This document shows, one piece after another, positions 31,860 to 44,061 of a stretch of DNA of 64,000 nt. The position numbers and the translations under genes are program-made. Location: the NCBI GenBank assembly GCA_022559845.1, contig CM040124.1:72873491-72937490 (forward strand). Direction: 5' to 3'. Position 1 is the stretch's first letter. Every line of letters starts with the position of its first letter. Source of the DNA: Amorphophallus konjac. Taxonomy: Eukaryota; Streptophyta; Magnoliopsida; Alismatales; Araceae. The notes under the pieces were generated by a model. It ran no database searches. It was not told the DNA's origin and was given only the letters and a program-made list of their open reading frames with translations.

Positions 31860-34282
31860 TGATGGGGTCATCACCATCTGTCCTGACACTCTCGACCATT
31901 CTCGTCACCCTAGAGGCGTACATCATGGTCTAGTCATTTATTTTGAGTCCTATGTATGTTTCTTTATTTTATTTGAGTCATATCATTGTAATTTCCCTTT
32001 TATTTGAGTCATGTCCCTAGGTCTTGTGCTTATTTCCCTAGGTTTGAGTGTCATTAGGTTTATTAGTTAGCTATTGGGCCCAATTCATTGGGCTTAGCCC
32101 ATGGGTGCCCCTATCTTGTTGGTTATTAGTCAATGTGTCAAAAGTCAGGGTCTTATTGTAAATTGTGGGATCCCTATAAATAGGACCCCACTCTCTCCAT
32201 TTTGAGGTAATGAATCAATGAATGAAAAACTTGCCATTTTGAGAGTTCAAACTTTTTATCTAGTGGAGAGATTCCATTATTTGGGTGAGAGACCCTAGGG
32301 GAGAGATTCCCCACCCATCCCTCACTTAATCTCTCACTTTCACTCCCCTTTCTCTCTCCTCCACACCCAATTTCAAAAAATTTCTCTCTCCTCCCTTCCC
32401 AACCACCACTCTCCCACCTACCCCCATTAAAGGCCACTCCCCTTCCCCACACATCCCATTACTCCACCCCCTGGTCCCAAGAGAGCTTCCACCAATCCTA
32501 GCTCCACCTCCCAACCCCCAACTACCCCACCCACTTCCCCAAGCCCACTTCCCACTACCCCAAGCACCCCTTCCCTTCCCCAACACAACCCCTCCCATCC
32601 CCAAGACCACCATTGAATACCCTCTATTAAGGAAAATTCAAACTCACCTTCCCTCCACCCACTTGTGCCCCCCTCACCTTCCCCTCTCCCTCCAAGCCCA
32701 AATTCGCAGCTCTTCTCTCACCCATAGCAAACACCCCCTTCCAACCCTTATTCTCCCCTTCCTACACCTTGAAACCCCCCCTCCTAGACCCCCTCATAGC
32801 TGGGGGTTGACCCTACACACAACCACCTCATTTCCCCTCCCATCTACCCCATTCCCCATTACCTATCTCCACCCTCTCAAGTTCTGGTTGCAGGCAGCAG
32901 ATTGGCCGCAAGTTGCAGAGGCCACCCCATCATCTCCTGGGAGCTTCAGGTGGCATACCATATACCGACGGAAGCGTCTGCCTGTCTTCTTCGCAACGGT
33001 GGTGGTCCCGTCCCATTCCGAGTTTGAGATCGACCAAGAGAGCCATTCTCCCACAACTGCGCAGATCCCCCATGGCAGGAGACTAGAGGCGGATTGGAAG
33101 CTTGACTGCGATGATTCTGTTGGGAATCGGATCGAGAGTTCTTCTTCAAACATCTTCTACTACAAGTCTTCTAACCTCTCCAAGAAGCAGAGCCCCATTT
33201 GGCGACCGGACCTAAAAGTTATCAATTTTCTCCCTGGGGTGCTCGGTTCTGCTTCCACTTAGTCTGCACGACCCCTCCTCAGTGTTCAGAGCCTATCGCT
33301 CGACCCCGACATCAGCTGGCATCCCCGTTGGTCTTGATTCGAAGAGGACTCGTCAACGGTTCCAAAGAATCTGGCAGCACTAGATTCTGAGCTCGGGCAC
33401 GACCGTGACAACCTCTACTTCCTGCTGTTGGGAACCTGAAGCTGTCAGATCCGAGGGTCTACCACCCTTTTCAAGCCCCTACCCCGACCAGAAGCGGTGC
33501 CCGAAGAAATTTACAAAATTCAAGCATCATCCAAATCTAGCTACGAAGAATCTCCAAGTGGTTTCGTCTGCAAAAAAATTCAGGGCTGACCACAGCATCC
33601 AAATACCTGACAGTCTGTCCTGAGACACAGTCAGCAGGCAGATTCGTCTTCGACTTCCCTCTCTTCACTTCTAGCTCGAATTCCCCTCCCCGCTTGGCCG
33701 GCTGAAGGCCCCTCCCTGCGTGGTGGTCGTATTGAGTGTATTCATTGGCTTCCCTTCCCCGAGATCTCCCCCCCCCCCCCTTGCATGGGGGGTAGTTCAT
33801 GTATTATTTACACTCACAGGTTTGAAGCTTCATCGACGCGGCGTGCGGGTGCTTCCCCTCGCCTCCCCGCTCGCCCCCGTCTCCGACTGGAGTCGGTTTC
33901 TTCAAACCGGCTAGGTGAGAACTCATCCCTTGCTCTCAATTATTCTTGTTCATTTAATATTCTCCAATTGCGCCGTCGGTAAGGAAGAGAGCGCCCGGTC
34001 ATAAGGCTCCACCGCACTTGTGTGACCCCCGTGGGTGTGAGTGAGTGATCCGCGTCCCTCGGCCAAGGCTAACACATTGAGTTGAATATCCGCACCTCAA
34101 GGGGAGGTTTGACTTAGACTTTGCTGGCCCTCTACCAGCAAGGGGCTTGTCCCATTTCCTCGACTCGGCATCCCCGAGTTACCCCCGGGTTAAGTTTGTG
34201 CGCCATACGAAGGTCCGCTTGCGTAGGCTTCATAGCCTTGTGGTTGTGCTTGTTAAATTAGGTCCGAGGTTGTGTCACATCA
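31860..34282 (+). repeat. 5' LTR of element E
   Basis: TATAAATA lies at 32175-32182. A strongly C/T-rich leader with ccccacc and ttcccc runs occupies about 32300-32870. It ends with gtgtcacatca before the primer site TGGTATCAGAGC (34285-34296). The long frames in the C/T-rich part are open only because of composition. Confidence 0.88.
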
Positions 34283-34353
34283 AGTGGTATCAGAGCAAGT
34301 TTTAGACTTGTCTCTACTAAGTCTAGTCCTTGGGCACATTTGCATTCATCAAC

Positions 34354-36756
34354 ATGGCTACCTCTCTTTGGTCATATTCATCCCACTCGACCCCCCACAA
34401 GGGACCGATCCACCCTCTATTTGACATAATATCTTTTGAGGATCTCCTCTTCGATGGATCATGCTATAGTGCCTACCTAAAGTGGGAGGTCACAATGAAA
34501 AAACACTTTGAGAGAACTATGGTTTATGGACCCGCAAGAGTCCGCGTTGCCATGGGGTAATTTCGGGGTCAAGCCAAGGAAAAATGGAGGAACATAGTGG
34601 GCTTAAGGGACGTTAGGAAACAAGAACCCATTTCCTCATGGGATGATATGAAGAAAGAACTTAGAAAAATCTACATCCCCAAATATTCTCACCCCTTCTA
34701 CTCAAACACCCCTAGCCCGAGGTGCACTACCACTCCTCCATCCCCACCCGACCAACTTGATACCACCTTTAGTCCTCCTCCCCCACCACTCCCAACAAAT
34801 CACTTCTCAACCATCATAACTACACTTCGCGACCAAGTCCTCTCCCTTAAGGCCCAAATAAACCAAGCATCCACCTCTCCAACAAATTCCCTAAGGGTCC
34901 CCACACTCCAACCAAAACCCCCTTCCGCAAACCTCACTATCCAAATTCAATTGGCCCCCACTTCCCCCCCTCCACAACCGGTCGATCCCAAGGGGAAGAG
35001 ACCCCTAACCGACCCGGTTTCCCCAATAAGGACCACCATTCAAACCCAAGTGGACCCCGTGTCCATCCCTCCACCTAGACCCATGATGGCTACCACCACC
35101 CAACCCACAATCCCTCACCAAACCCATACCCCACATCTCCCCTTGGTCCCCACCACTACCCCTCCATCGTCCCCTAAAAAGGGTACACCCCCCAAAACCC
35201 ATCAACCCAAATCTTGTCACCCAACCCACCTTCCACTTCCAACCCCAATCCTACCCCAACCTAGGCCTCCACTACTTCCACTTCCAAACCCCACTCTACC
35301 AATCCCAATCCAAGTTTCCCTTTACCCTCCACCCCGGGAGCACCACACACCAACCCTCATCACCCCAAAAGACCCCCTCACCTCCTTGGTAGAAGAACTC
35401 ATACCCGATCCAATAGTTGTGAGCACTCCAAATCCACCCCCCACCTTGGAGGAAACCCAAGTCCAAGTTGAAGAAGAAACCTCACACGATGGTCTTTACC
35501 TTACACCACCCTCTCTAGTTGGGGCAGAGCTCATCTTAGGAGAACCCATTGTTAGTTGGCTAAAGGAGAGCCCAATTAGAGAGATCCCGGCCCATGTTTT
35601 CCCTCCCATAGAACAAGACATTCACATAGTGCCCTTCTTCTCCTATCACACCACAATCCAAGCATCCTATCAAGTGGAGATCTTAGAGGACCTTCTCAAG
35701 GGCATAGCATGGCAATTACAGATGACTAGCATGTTGACCCCTATGGTCGAACAACCTAGGAGCCTTAGCCTCCTACACCTATGCATAGGGTCTATCACCT
35801 CGGTTTGCACCATTGGTTGCTACACTAGCGACCTCCTTCTATTCCTCCCTACACCCGATGAGCCCAACCTTCTCCTCGATTTAGAGCTTCTTATCTCGGG
35901 TAGAAAGCCAAGCCCTCCACTCATGGCCGACCCACTTGCCAAGAACATTGGCCCAACTATCATGGAGAAGGATGACTTAGCACCTTTTGAGGATCTTGAG
36001 GACATGGAGTTCCTCCCCCTAGGTAACCCATTTTATGATCCATATGATCCATTCCAATGGGAGTCAAGAGACTCGTGTGACCCAAACACTTTATCCACCA
36101 CCCACCTTTCCCTACACCAACTCACCATGTTTGACCCAATTCACTCCATCTTAGACCCGGGTTACACCTTGGGAGCCATGACCTTGGGCCACATATCCCT
36201 AGGTAATGAGGTTGTGCTCCACCCCATGATGACCACCTTCTTAGATCCATTCGACCCTTTCCAATGGGAGTTCAAAGCTTGTCCCACACCTATACACATG
36301 GAAGTCACCCATAGGAAAAACATGCATGTATCTAGGCTTACCGCACCACTTGGCATGAACACTATGTTGGGTCCATTCATTCATATCACCCACATGTCAA
36401 GTAGAAAGCATGAGTTATCCATATTCAGATTTATTGGTCCACCCTCATTCATCATGGGTCTTAAGCATATCAAAAGCATCTACGGATGTCCGGGTCCCCC
36501 GACATTCATCATCACTTTGCATGATAGGTTCACATATGGTTGCCCCGGCCCACCTAGGCCCACCAAAGTCTACATGACAACATTGCATGATAAGTCCACA
36601 TATGGTTGCCCCGGCCCACCAAGGTTTATCAAGGTCCATATGGCATCATGGCATGATAGGTCCATCTATGGTTGTCCAGGTCCACCCATAACCACTAAAA
36701 TGATAGCATTCACAAATTGCATGATAACCTTACAAGCGCATGAACAAGAGTCATGA
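34354..36756 (+). pseudogene. Element E gag-like, proline-rich ORF with one in-frame stop
   Basis: One frame from the ATG at 34354 is open to 36756 except for TAA at 34558-34560. The start (about residues 1-115) has gag-like features: FDGSCYSAYLKWEVTMKKHF, then RGQAKEKWRNIV and PISSWDDMKKELRKIYIPKY, like the core of Ty3/gypsy capsid. A Pro/Thr/Ser-rich stretch of about 250 residues follows. Next comes an acidic part with two copies of DPFQWE (DPYDPFQWE and DPFDPFQWE). Near the C-terminus are four YGCPGPP units, each after a (H)DRSTYGC-like lead. I know no function for the long C-terminal part. That 2.4 kb stayed open apart from one stop suggests recent coding. It has no knuckle, protease or RT. 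Confidence 0.7.
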
Positions 36757-37248
36757 AATCTACAAAAGGCCGACCGACTCAATGGCGTCACCAAGAAATC
36801 CAAATGGGTGATTCCGGGATGGTGAGAAATGAGAGGCTCTCACATAGAGACAACTCAAGATTGAGGTTTTGTGGGATCAGCCCCTTCCAGGTTTTGAGGT
36901 GCATTAGCCCCACTACTAAGTTAGGCCTCCTCAAGGGATACGGAGTTAACTTCAGTTTCAATGTGAAAAGCCTTGTGCCACACAAGGGACCCACGGTGGC
37001 ACCAAGTGAGAATTTCAATCCCCCTTCCTCCCTTGAGAGAGCACCCACCCCTCCCCATGTGAGCACCATCAGCCCAGAGAGCCCAACGTAAGTAACTTGA
37101 GAGAATATTGGATGAACAGGTAATCATCACTAGGAGCAAGGTGAACAGGCTCTACCTTGCTAGGTGGAAGAATCAGCTTCTTTCGGAAGACATGTGAGCG
37201 GTACCACCTCTTACTCGACGGAGTCGAGTTCTCCGCACCCCGGGAGTA
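36757..37248 (+). other. Short tail of element E before its 3' LTR
   Basis: No gene is seen. The last bases (ctccgcaccccgggagta) are at best a weak polypurine tract. Confidence 0.6.
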
Positions 37249-39663
37249 TGATGGGGTCATCACCACCCGTCCTGACACTCTCGACCATTCTCGTCACCCC
37301 GGAGGCGTACATCGTGGTCTAGTCATTTATTTTGAGTCCTATGTATGTTTCTTTATTTTATTTGAGTCATATCATTGTAATTTCCCTTTTATTTTAGTCA
37401 TGTCCCTAGGTCTTGTGCTTATTTTCCTAGGTTTGAGTGTCATTAGGTTTATTAGTTAGCTATTGGGCCCAATTCATTGGACTTGGCCCATGGGCGCCCC
37501 TATCTTGTTGGTTATTAGTCAATGTGTCAAAAGTCAGGGTCTTATTGTAAATTGTGGGGTCCCTATAAATAGGACCCCACTCTCTCCATTTTGAGGTAAT
37601 GAATCAATGAATGAAAAACTTGCCATTTTGAGAGTTCAAACTTCTTATCTAGTGGAGAGATTCCATTATTTGGGTGAGAGACCCTAGGGGAGAGATTCCC
37701 CACCCATCCCTCTCTTAATCTTTCTCTTTCACTCCCCTTTCCCTCTCCTCTACACCCAATTTCAAAAATTTTCTCTCTCCTCCCTTCCCAACCACCACTC
37801 TCCCACCTACCCCATTAAAGGCCACTCCCCTTCCCCACACATCCCATTACTCCACCCCCTGGTCCCAAGAGAGCTTCCACCAATCCTAGCTCCACCTCCC
37901 AACCCCCAACAACCCCACCCACTTCCCCAAGCACCCTTCCCACTACCCCAAGCACCCCTTCCCTTCCCCAACACAACCCCTCTCATCCCCAAGACCACCA
38001 TTGAATACCCACCATTAAGGAAAATTCAAACTCACCTTCCCTCCACCCACTTGTGCCCCCCTCACCTTCCCCTCTCCCTCCCAGCCCAAATTCGCAGCTC
38101 CTCTCTCACCCATAGAAAACACCACCTTCCAGCCCCCATTCTCCCCTTCCCACACCTTGAAACCCCCCCTCCTAGACCCCCTCATAGCTGGGGGTTGCCC
38201 CTACACACAACCACCTCATTTCCCCTCCCATCTACCCCATTCCCCATTATCTATCTCCACCCTCTCAAGTTCTGGTTGCAGGCAGCAGATTGGCCGCAGG
38301 TTACAGAGGCCACCCCGTCGTCCCCTGGGAGCTTCAGGTGGCATACCATAAACCGACAGAAGCGTCTGCCTATCTTCTTCGCAACGGTGGTGGTCCCGTC
38401 CCATTCCGAGTTCGAGATCGACTAGGAGAGCCATTCTCCCACAACTTCGCAGATCCCCCCTGGCAGGAGTCCAGAGCCGGATTGGAAGCTCGATTGCGAC
38501 GATCATGTTGGGAATCGAATCAAGAGTTCTTCATCAAACATCTTCTACTACGAGTCTTCTAACATCTCCAAGAAGTAGAGCCCCATTTGGCGACCGGACC
38601 GGAAAGTTATCAATTTTCTCCCTCGGGTGCTCGGTTCTTCTTCCACTTAGTCTGCACCGACCCCTCCTCAGTGTTCAAAGCCTATCGGTCGACCCCAACA
38701 TCAGATGGCATACCCGTCAGTCTTGATTCGAAGAGGACTCGTCAACGGTTCCAAAGACTCTGGCGGCACCTGATTCTGAGCTCGGGAACGACCGTGGCAA
38801 CCTCTGCTTCCTGATGTTGGGAACCTAAATCTGTCAGATCCGATGGTCTGCCACCCTTTTCAAGCCCCTACCCCGACCAGCAGTGGTGCTCAAAGAAATT
38901 TACAAAATTCAAGAATCATCCAGATCCAGCTACGAAGAATCTCCAAGTGGTTTCGTCAGCAACAAAATTCGGGGCTGACCACAGCGTCCAAATACTTGAC
39001 GGTCTATCCTGAGACACAGTCAGCGGGCAGATTCGGCTTCAACTTCCCTCTCTTCACTTCTAGCTCGAACTCCCCTCCCCGCTTGGCCGGCTGAAGGCCC
39101 CTCCCTGCGTGGAGGTCGTATTGAGTGTATTCATTGGCTTTCCTTCCCCGAGATCCCCCCCCTTGTATGGGGGTAGTTCATGTATTATTTACACTCACAA
39201 GTTTGAAGCTTCATCGACGCGGCGTGCAGGTGCTTCCCCTCGCCTCCCCGCTCGCCCCCGTCTCCGACCGGAGTCGGTTTCTTCAAACCGGCTAGGTGAG
39301 AACTCGTCCCTTGCTCTCAATTATTCTTGTTCATTTAATATTCTCCAATTGCGCCGTCGGTAAGGAAGAGAGCGCCCGATCTTAAGGCTCCACCGCACTT
39401 GTGCGACTCCCGTGGGTGTGAGTGAGTGATCCGCGTCCCTCGGCCAAGGCTAACACATTGAGTTGAATATCTGCACCTCAAGGGGAGGTTTGACTTAGAC
39501 TTTGCTGGCCCTCTACCAGCAAGGGGCTTGCCCCATTTCCTCGACTCGGCATCCCCGAGTTACCCCCGGGTTAAGTGTGTGCGCCATACGAAGGTCCGCT
39601 TGCGTAGGCTTCATAGCCTTGTGGTTGTGCTTGTTAAATTAGGTCCGAGGTTGTGTCACATCA
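37249..39663 (+). repeat. 3' LTR of element E
   Basis: This matches 31860-34282 throughout, with scattered substitutions and small indels (for example fewer C residues near 39154 than near 33770). TATAAATA is at 37564-37571. The divergence looks larger than between the two LTRs of B, so E seems the older insertion. Confidence 0.9.
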
Positions 39664-40830
39664 CTCTCCCACTTCCATTCGAGAATTTCTAAGGGATGTA
39701 GTTTACCAGCGGGCTTTAGATGTTCCGCCTTAACTTGCTGACAAGTGAGGCAGTGAGATACAAAATCCGCTATCTCTCTCTTCATGTTGGGCCCCCAAAA
39801 ATTCCTTTTTAAATCTTGATACATCTTGGTAGCACCAGGGTGAATGGCATATCTTGATTTATGACCTTCTTCCATGATCAGCGTCTTAGTGTCGGCATGA
39901 TCCAGCACACAGATTCGATCTTTGAACAATAACCTCCCATCGGTTGAAATAGAAAATTTCGGTTGTTGATCAATATTGGTTTTGATCTTCATCAGTGTAG
40001 GGTCATTATCTTGCAACTTGACTAAGTCTTCAAGGAGTGTAGGTTGTGACCGAATATTAGCAACAATACCCCTTTCTTCACTTGTATTAACATCTAGATT
40101 CAATTGTGAAAAATCTTCTATAAGATAGGTCATACCTTTCCTGAGGCTTGCTAGAGTTGCCAACGGTCTCCTGCTAAGAGCATCAGCGACAGCATTTGCT
40201 TTGCCAAGGTGGTATTGGATAGAGAAGTCAAAGTCCTTGAGATACTCCAACCATCTTCGTTGCCTCATGTTCAGCTCCTTTTGGGTGAAAAGATATTTCA
40301 GACTTTTGTGATCTAAAAATATGGTGAACTTCTCCCCATAAAGGTAATGTCACCATATTTTCATGGCGAAGATAACAGCATCCAATTCCAGATCATGGAC
40401 GGGGTAATTTTCTTCATGATGCTTTAATTACCTCGAAGCGTATCAAATTACTTTACCATGTTGCATAAGGACACATCCAAGGCCAATGCCAGACGCATCC
40501 GTGTAGACTTCAAATCCACCTCCTCTGGTAAGTAGTGCCAGAATGGGGGTAGTAGTGAGATGTTCCTTAAGGGTTAGGAAACTCTCCTCGCAGTCCTTTG
40601 ACCATATAAAGGGGTTTTCCTTTCTTGTAAGCCTAGTCAAAGGGATAGTAATCAATGAAACGCCTATAATAACCAGCTAGACCAATAAAACTCCGAACTT
40701 CGGATACGATCGTTAGTCGGCTCCATTGTTTGACAGCTTCAACTTTAGAAGGATCCACAGCGATACCTTCCTTTGAAATAATATGGCTAAGGAAAGAGAC
40801 CTCCTTTATCCATAACTCGCACTTGCTAAG
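39664..40830 (-). pseudogene. pol: Element F RT end, RNase H and integrase zinc finger
   Basis: On the minus strand the order is: the RT end (EGIAVDPSKVEAVKQW, SFIGLAGYYRRF) near 40680-40800; RNase H with YTDASGIGLGCVLMQHGK near 40470-40510 and [32 protein letters not shown] near 40190; and the H2C2 integrase finger with [10 protein letters not shown] and [12 protein letters not shown] near 39740-39860. The frame breaks at about 40655 and has stops near 40420-40440 and 40345. The piece ends at EWKWES, where element E entered. RT and RNase H would copy element RNA to DNA. This copy is dead. Confidence 0.88.
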
Positions 40831-41938
40831 TGTTGGCCCAGAGAGATGGCGGACAAGAAGGGGGGGTTGAATTGTCCCCTTGCCGAGATGGCGGATTTTA
40901 AAAACTTTCTTCGCTAATTACAGGGGATGTAAAACTAACAGCGTTGATTAACTACAACTCAAGTGAGATTACAATGTTCTCTCAAACTTTTCAATCTCAC
41001 ACGGATAGTTAATGCAACTAATCAAGAGAACTAAGCTCAACACAGATAACGGAGGTAGTAGTGTGTGACAGTGTAGCGAATTAAAAACCTATATAATGTA
41101 CATGTGAAGGGAGATAGAACAAATGGTAATCACACAGGAAATCACATATGACACAAGACTTTTAAGGTGGTTCAAGACCACGACGGGCTCCCTACGTCTA
41201 CCCCTCACCCAACTGGGTGAGGCTTCACTACACGCTACTTTCGTAGCAACACGGGGATGAACCCCAACCACACACACTGCTTCCGCAGCAATACACACAC
41301 GAGGCCTTCCCTCAACACGATGCCACTGCAGCACACACACACACACGTTTGGGGAACGTTCCCCGGACACGACAACCACACGGAGACACAGCTCCGTACA
41401 CACACAAAGATATTCTGAGTTTAACAAAATCAAAGGATATACAATGACCACAGCAGTATGTAGATGAAAATGGACTGTGAAACATTCATAGAAATGTGCA
41501 TAGCGAGGATGTAAAAATATCTCATTTGTTCTCCAATAGAAATATGCGGATCTTTCTGAAGCCTAGGTTGGAGAAGATTTTACTCGCAGCTGGTTGGAGC
41601 AATTGGTCGTCCTCCTAGAAGATCCAAGCTTGTCCGTTCAAGTCCCAACTCCAATCGAGCCTGCACACATCAAGAAAAGATAAGTCTTTATGTTCCGAAG
41701 GTATATCTTGATTAAAACGGACATGACAACAACTGAAAATAGGAATATATATGTGTTCTCCTTTAATGTCCCACAACTCCTTATCATTCTTCTTCTTCAC
41801 CACAAAAGTAGATAGAACAATAAGCCCAAACTTTAAACTAATCTCAAACAAAAATATAGGAATGGATGATATAGATATCCCATAAATCGTTACACAACCC
41901 AGAGATAGAGTAGAAACATGCTTTAGAGCGATTGGATA
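40831..41938 (-). repeat. LTR G, minus strand, truncated on the right
   Basis: The left end is tgttggcccag, directly after F sequence, followed by the usual complement of the pyrimidine-rich LTR end (aagggggggttgaat). A hairpin train runs over about 41165-41400. CCTCACCC (41203-41210) pairs with GGGTGAGG (41215-41222). A GCTAC/GTAGC stem (41234-41247) has a GAAA loop on the minus strand. GGGGAACGTTCCCC (41351-41364) is a perfect palindrome. There is no clean right end; at about 41938 it runs into the A' gag. A frame through 41615-41938 joined to gag is accidental. Confidence 0.7.
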
Positions 41939-44012
41939 GGTTGACTGTGCAAAGAAGTGGGACTGGGCTCTAGGTTGGTAGAAATGTTTGGGTTGAGCTC
42001 TAGGTTGGTAGAAATGTTTGGGTTGAGCTCTAAAAGCATTCTTCCTCCCCTGCACCTTGGACCCTGCTGACCTGTTCATAGGTGTGTATTGGGTCTTCTT
42101 CATAGGTGGTGGTGATAGTGGAGACTTGGTGACCTTAACATGGGGTTTATAAGACTGTGTTGGTTGACCCCTAACCTGAGACTGAGCTTTGGGATTTTGT
42201 TTGGATGTGCTAGCTCTACTAGTCTCATTCAGTTTTTGTTTGCCCTTCTCCTCAGCACTGGGCTTTTTCAGATTAGCAGTTTTGTGCTTGAAATGTTTGA
42301 ATTCATGCTAATTAGAGGTCCTTTCTCTTTTTGTGCAACAAATGAAATAGTTTTCATTCCAAAGGTTTTTGTTGCACTAGAATTAAATCCAAGGCCCTCT
42401 TTTCTGAAGTTGACCTTTGACCCTAACAAAGCATTTAGGTTATCTGAACCTTGGGTCATTTTCTCAATAGTCTTAAGCTTGTCCTCATTATCCTTTTGAA
42501 TATCTTCAATGGATTTCTTAAGTTCTGTATTCACACTTAGGACAGCTTGATATTTTTCATTCACTATTTTTATCTCACTCTCACATTTCTGAATTTTCAA
42601 TTTCAGTTCATCAGTTTCTTTTTCTCACCTCTCATTTTCTTCTTTAGAGGCTTTTGACTCATTCTTGATTTCTTCTAATTCAGAACATGTGAGTTTCAAT
42701 TTTTTATTCTCAGATTCTAGACATGCAATTTTATCAGTTAGAGTTGTATCATTTTGCATGGAGTTAATCTTTCTTCTTAGATGCATGTTTTCCTTTCTAA
42801 TATCATCAGCTCTATCAGCTATGTCATGGTAGGCATCTACCAATCAGCAATAGTGAAATTTTCGAATCTAGTGATTACCTCATCTGAGTCCTCCTCTCTG
42901 TCTTCAGAGCTTGTTGTCATAAGGCAAATGGGCTTCTCAGATTCGGCTTCACTATCTGAGCTGCTACTGAAGGAACCTTCATCTTCATCACTCCAGGTAC
43001 TCACCATTGCCTTCCCTTTCATGTTCCTTCTCTTTGACTTGTCCTTATATTTCTGATTCTCTGGACAGTCAGCTTTCAGATGGCCTGTTTTCCTACATTG
43101 ATAACAAGTATTAGTTTCAATTTTCTTAGCAGGGTTATGTTTATACATTTTATCCCTTCGGCCGCCACTATATTTCTTTTGGCTGAATCATCCTGCTCCT
43201 TTCCTGAGGAACCGCTTGAACTCTCTGGTCATCATTGCCATCTCAGTACGAGTTATATCTTCTTCATTCAGGCTCTCCTCGGATGATGAACTACTAGAGA
43301 TGGATTTGCTGGATTTGCGGGATTTGCTGGCACCAGCTTTCAGAGTGATTGGCTTCTTCTTCCTCTCAGCTTCTTCTATCTTTGGCATATTAATCTCATA
43401 TGCCATCAGCAAGCCAATTAGCTCATCAGCCCTTGTGTTTCGCAAATCCCTTGACTCCTCCATCACTATAGCCTTAGTATGCCAAGCATGAGTCAAGGAA
43501 CGTAATATCTTCCTCACTACATCGTATTCTGTCTGAGGTTTCCCAAGACCTCTAAGACCATTTGTGATAATAGTTAATCGAGCGTACATCGCCTTGATAG
43601 TCTCGTTTGGCTTCATCTTGAATGCCTCATATTCAAACACTAGAAAATTAGCCTTCGTCTCTCTAACTTGAGAGGTCCCTTCATGGATAATTACAAGTGC
43701 ATCCCACATCTCCTTAGCTGAACTGCAGGCTGATACGCGGGAGAATTCTGTAGGGTGCAGAGAGCACTGAATGGTGTTTATGGCACTCCAATTTAGTGTA
43801 GACCTCCTGATCTCCTCCTTGGTCCAGACTTCCTCATTAGGGAACAGCTCATAAGGTACCTTGCTTACTACCTTCCAGATCTCATAATCCTTCGCCCTCA
43901 AAAATACTTGCATACGGTTCTTCCAGTATGCATAGTTAGATCCATCGAAGAATGGGGGCTTTGTGGTTGAGTGTCCTTCAGCTATCATCCCTCGAGCATC
44001 CATCTGTACCAT
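41939..44012 (-). pseudogene. gag: gag remnant of element A' (A family, minus strand)
   Basis: This is the closest relative of the A gag and better preserved. The start is ATG at 44012 (MVQMDARG); the first 275 codons are open and contain FFDGSNYAYWKNRMQVFL. A stop lies at 43188-43190. The single zinc knuckle is intact (CYQCRKTGHLKADC, near 43080-43110), followed by an acidic Ser-rich part. A frameshift near 42840 and a stop near 42620 interrupt the coiled coil. KVNFRKEGLGFNSSA near 42390 matches A. A 30-bp tandem duplication lies near 41968-42027 (residues PKHFYQPRAQ twice). The 3' end is lost at about 41938, where LTR G begins. It was a nucleocapsid precursor and is not functional here. Confidence 0.85.
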
Positions 44013-44047
44013 TCTCTTCGGGCGATGAGTCCCTGAAGAAGAGTTAG

Positions 44048-44061
44048 GCTCTGATACCAAC
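44048..44061 (-). other. Primer binding site of element A'
   Basis: GCTCTGATACCA at 44048-44059 is the complement of the tRNA-Met site and is followed by two bases and the LTR. Confidence 0.93.

Larger units (their letters stand above)
31860..39663 (+). mobile_element. Element E: non-autonomous LTR element with a proline-rich ORF, inserted in F
   Basis: Two LTRs of about 2.42 kb (31860-34282 and 37249-39663) start TGATGGGGTCATCACC and end GTGTCACATCA. Flanks are CTCTA (31855-31859) and CTCTC (39664-39668). The F polyprotein reads EWKWES then IGMDF across the empty site, confirming the insertion. The interior is only about 2.97 kb: tRNA-Met primer site, one ORF and a short tail. There is no pol. 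It is best called a gypsy-type TR-GAG or LARD. Confidence 0.88.
27590..40830 (-). mobile_element. Element F: Ty3/gypsy chromovirus-like element, 3' part, split by element E
   Basis: On the minus strand, reading from 40830 leftwards, come the end of RT, RNase H, the integrase zinc finger, the insertion E (31860-39663), the integrase core, a chromodomain-like end and a probable 3' LTR (about 27590-30740). The 5' part, with gag, protease and most of RT, is missing: F is cut at 40830 by LTR G. The lineage resembles Tekay/Del-type chromoviruses by the ATWE motif near the C-terminus. This is judged by eye only. Confidence 0.8.

Noticed and set aside
32663..33262. Proline-rich frame of about 200 codons in LTR E, and Gly-rich minus-strand frames near 32326-32613
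   Set aside because: They are due to C/T-rich composition in the leader. The homologous frame in the other LTR is broken at different places.
41615..41938. Extension of the A' gag frame into novel sequence, as if a host segment were captured
   Set aside because: The stretch belongs to truncated LTR G; the frame crosses the recombination junction by chance.
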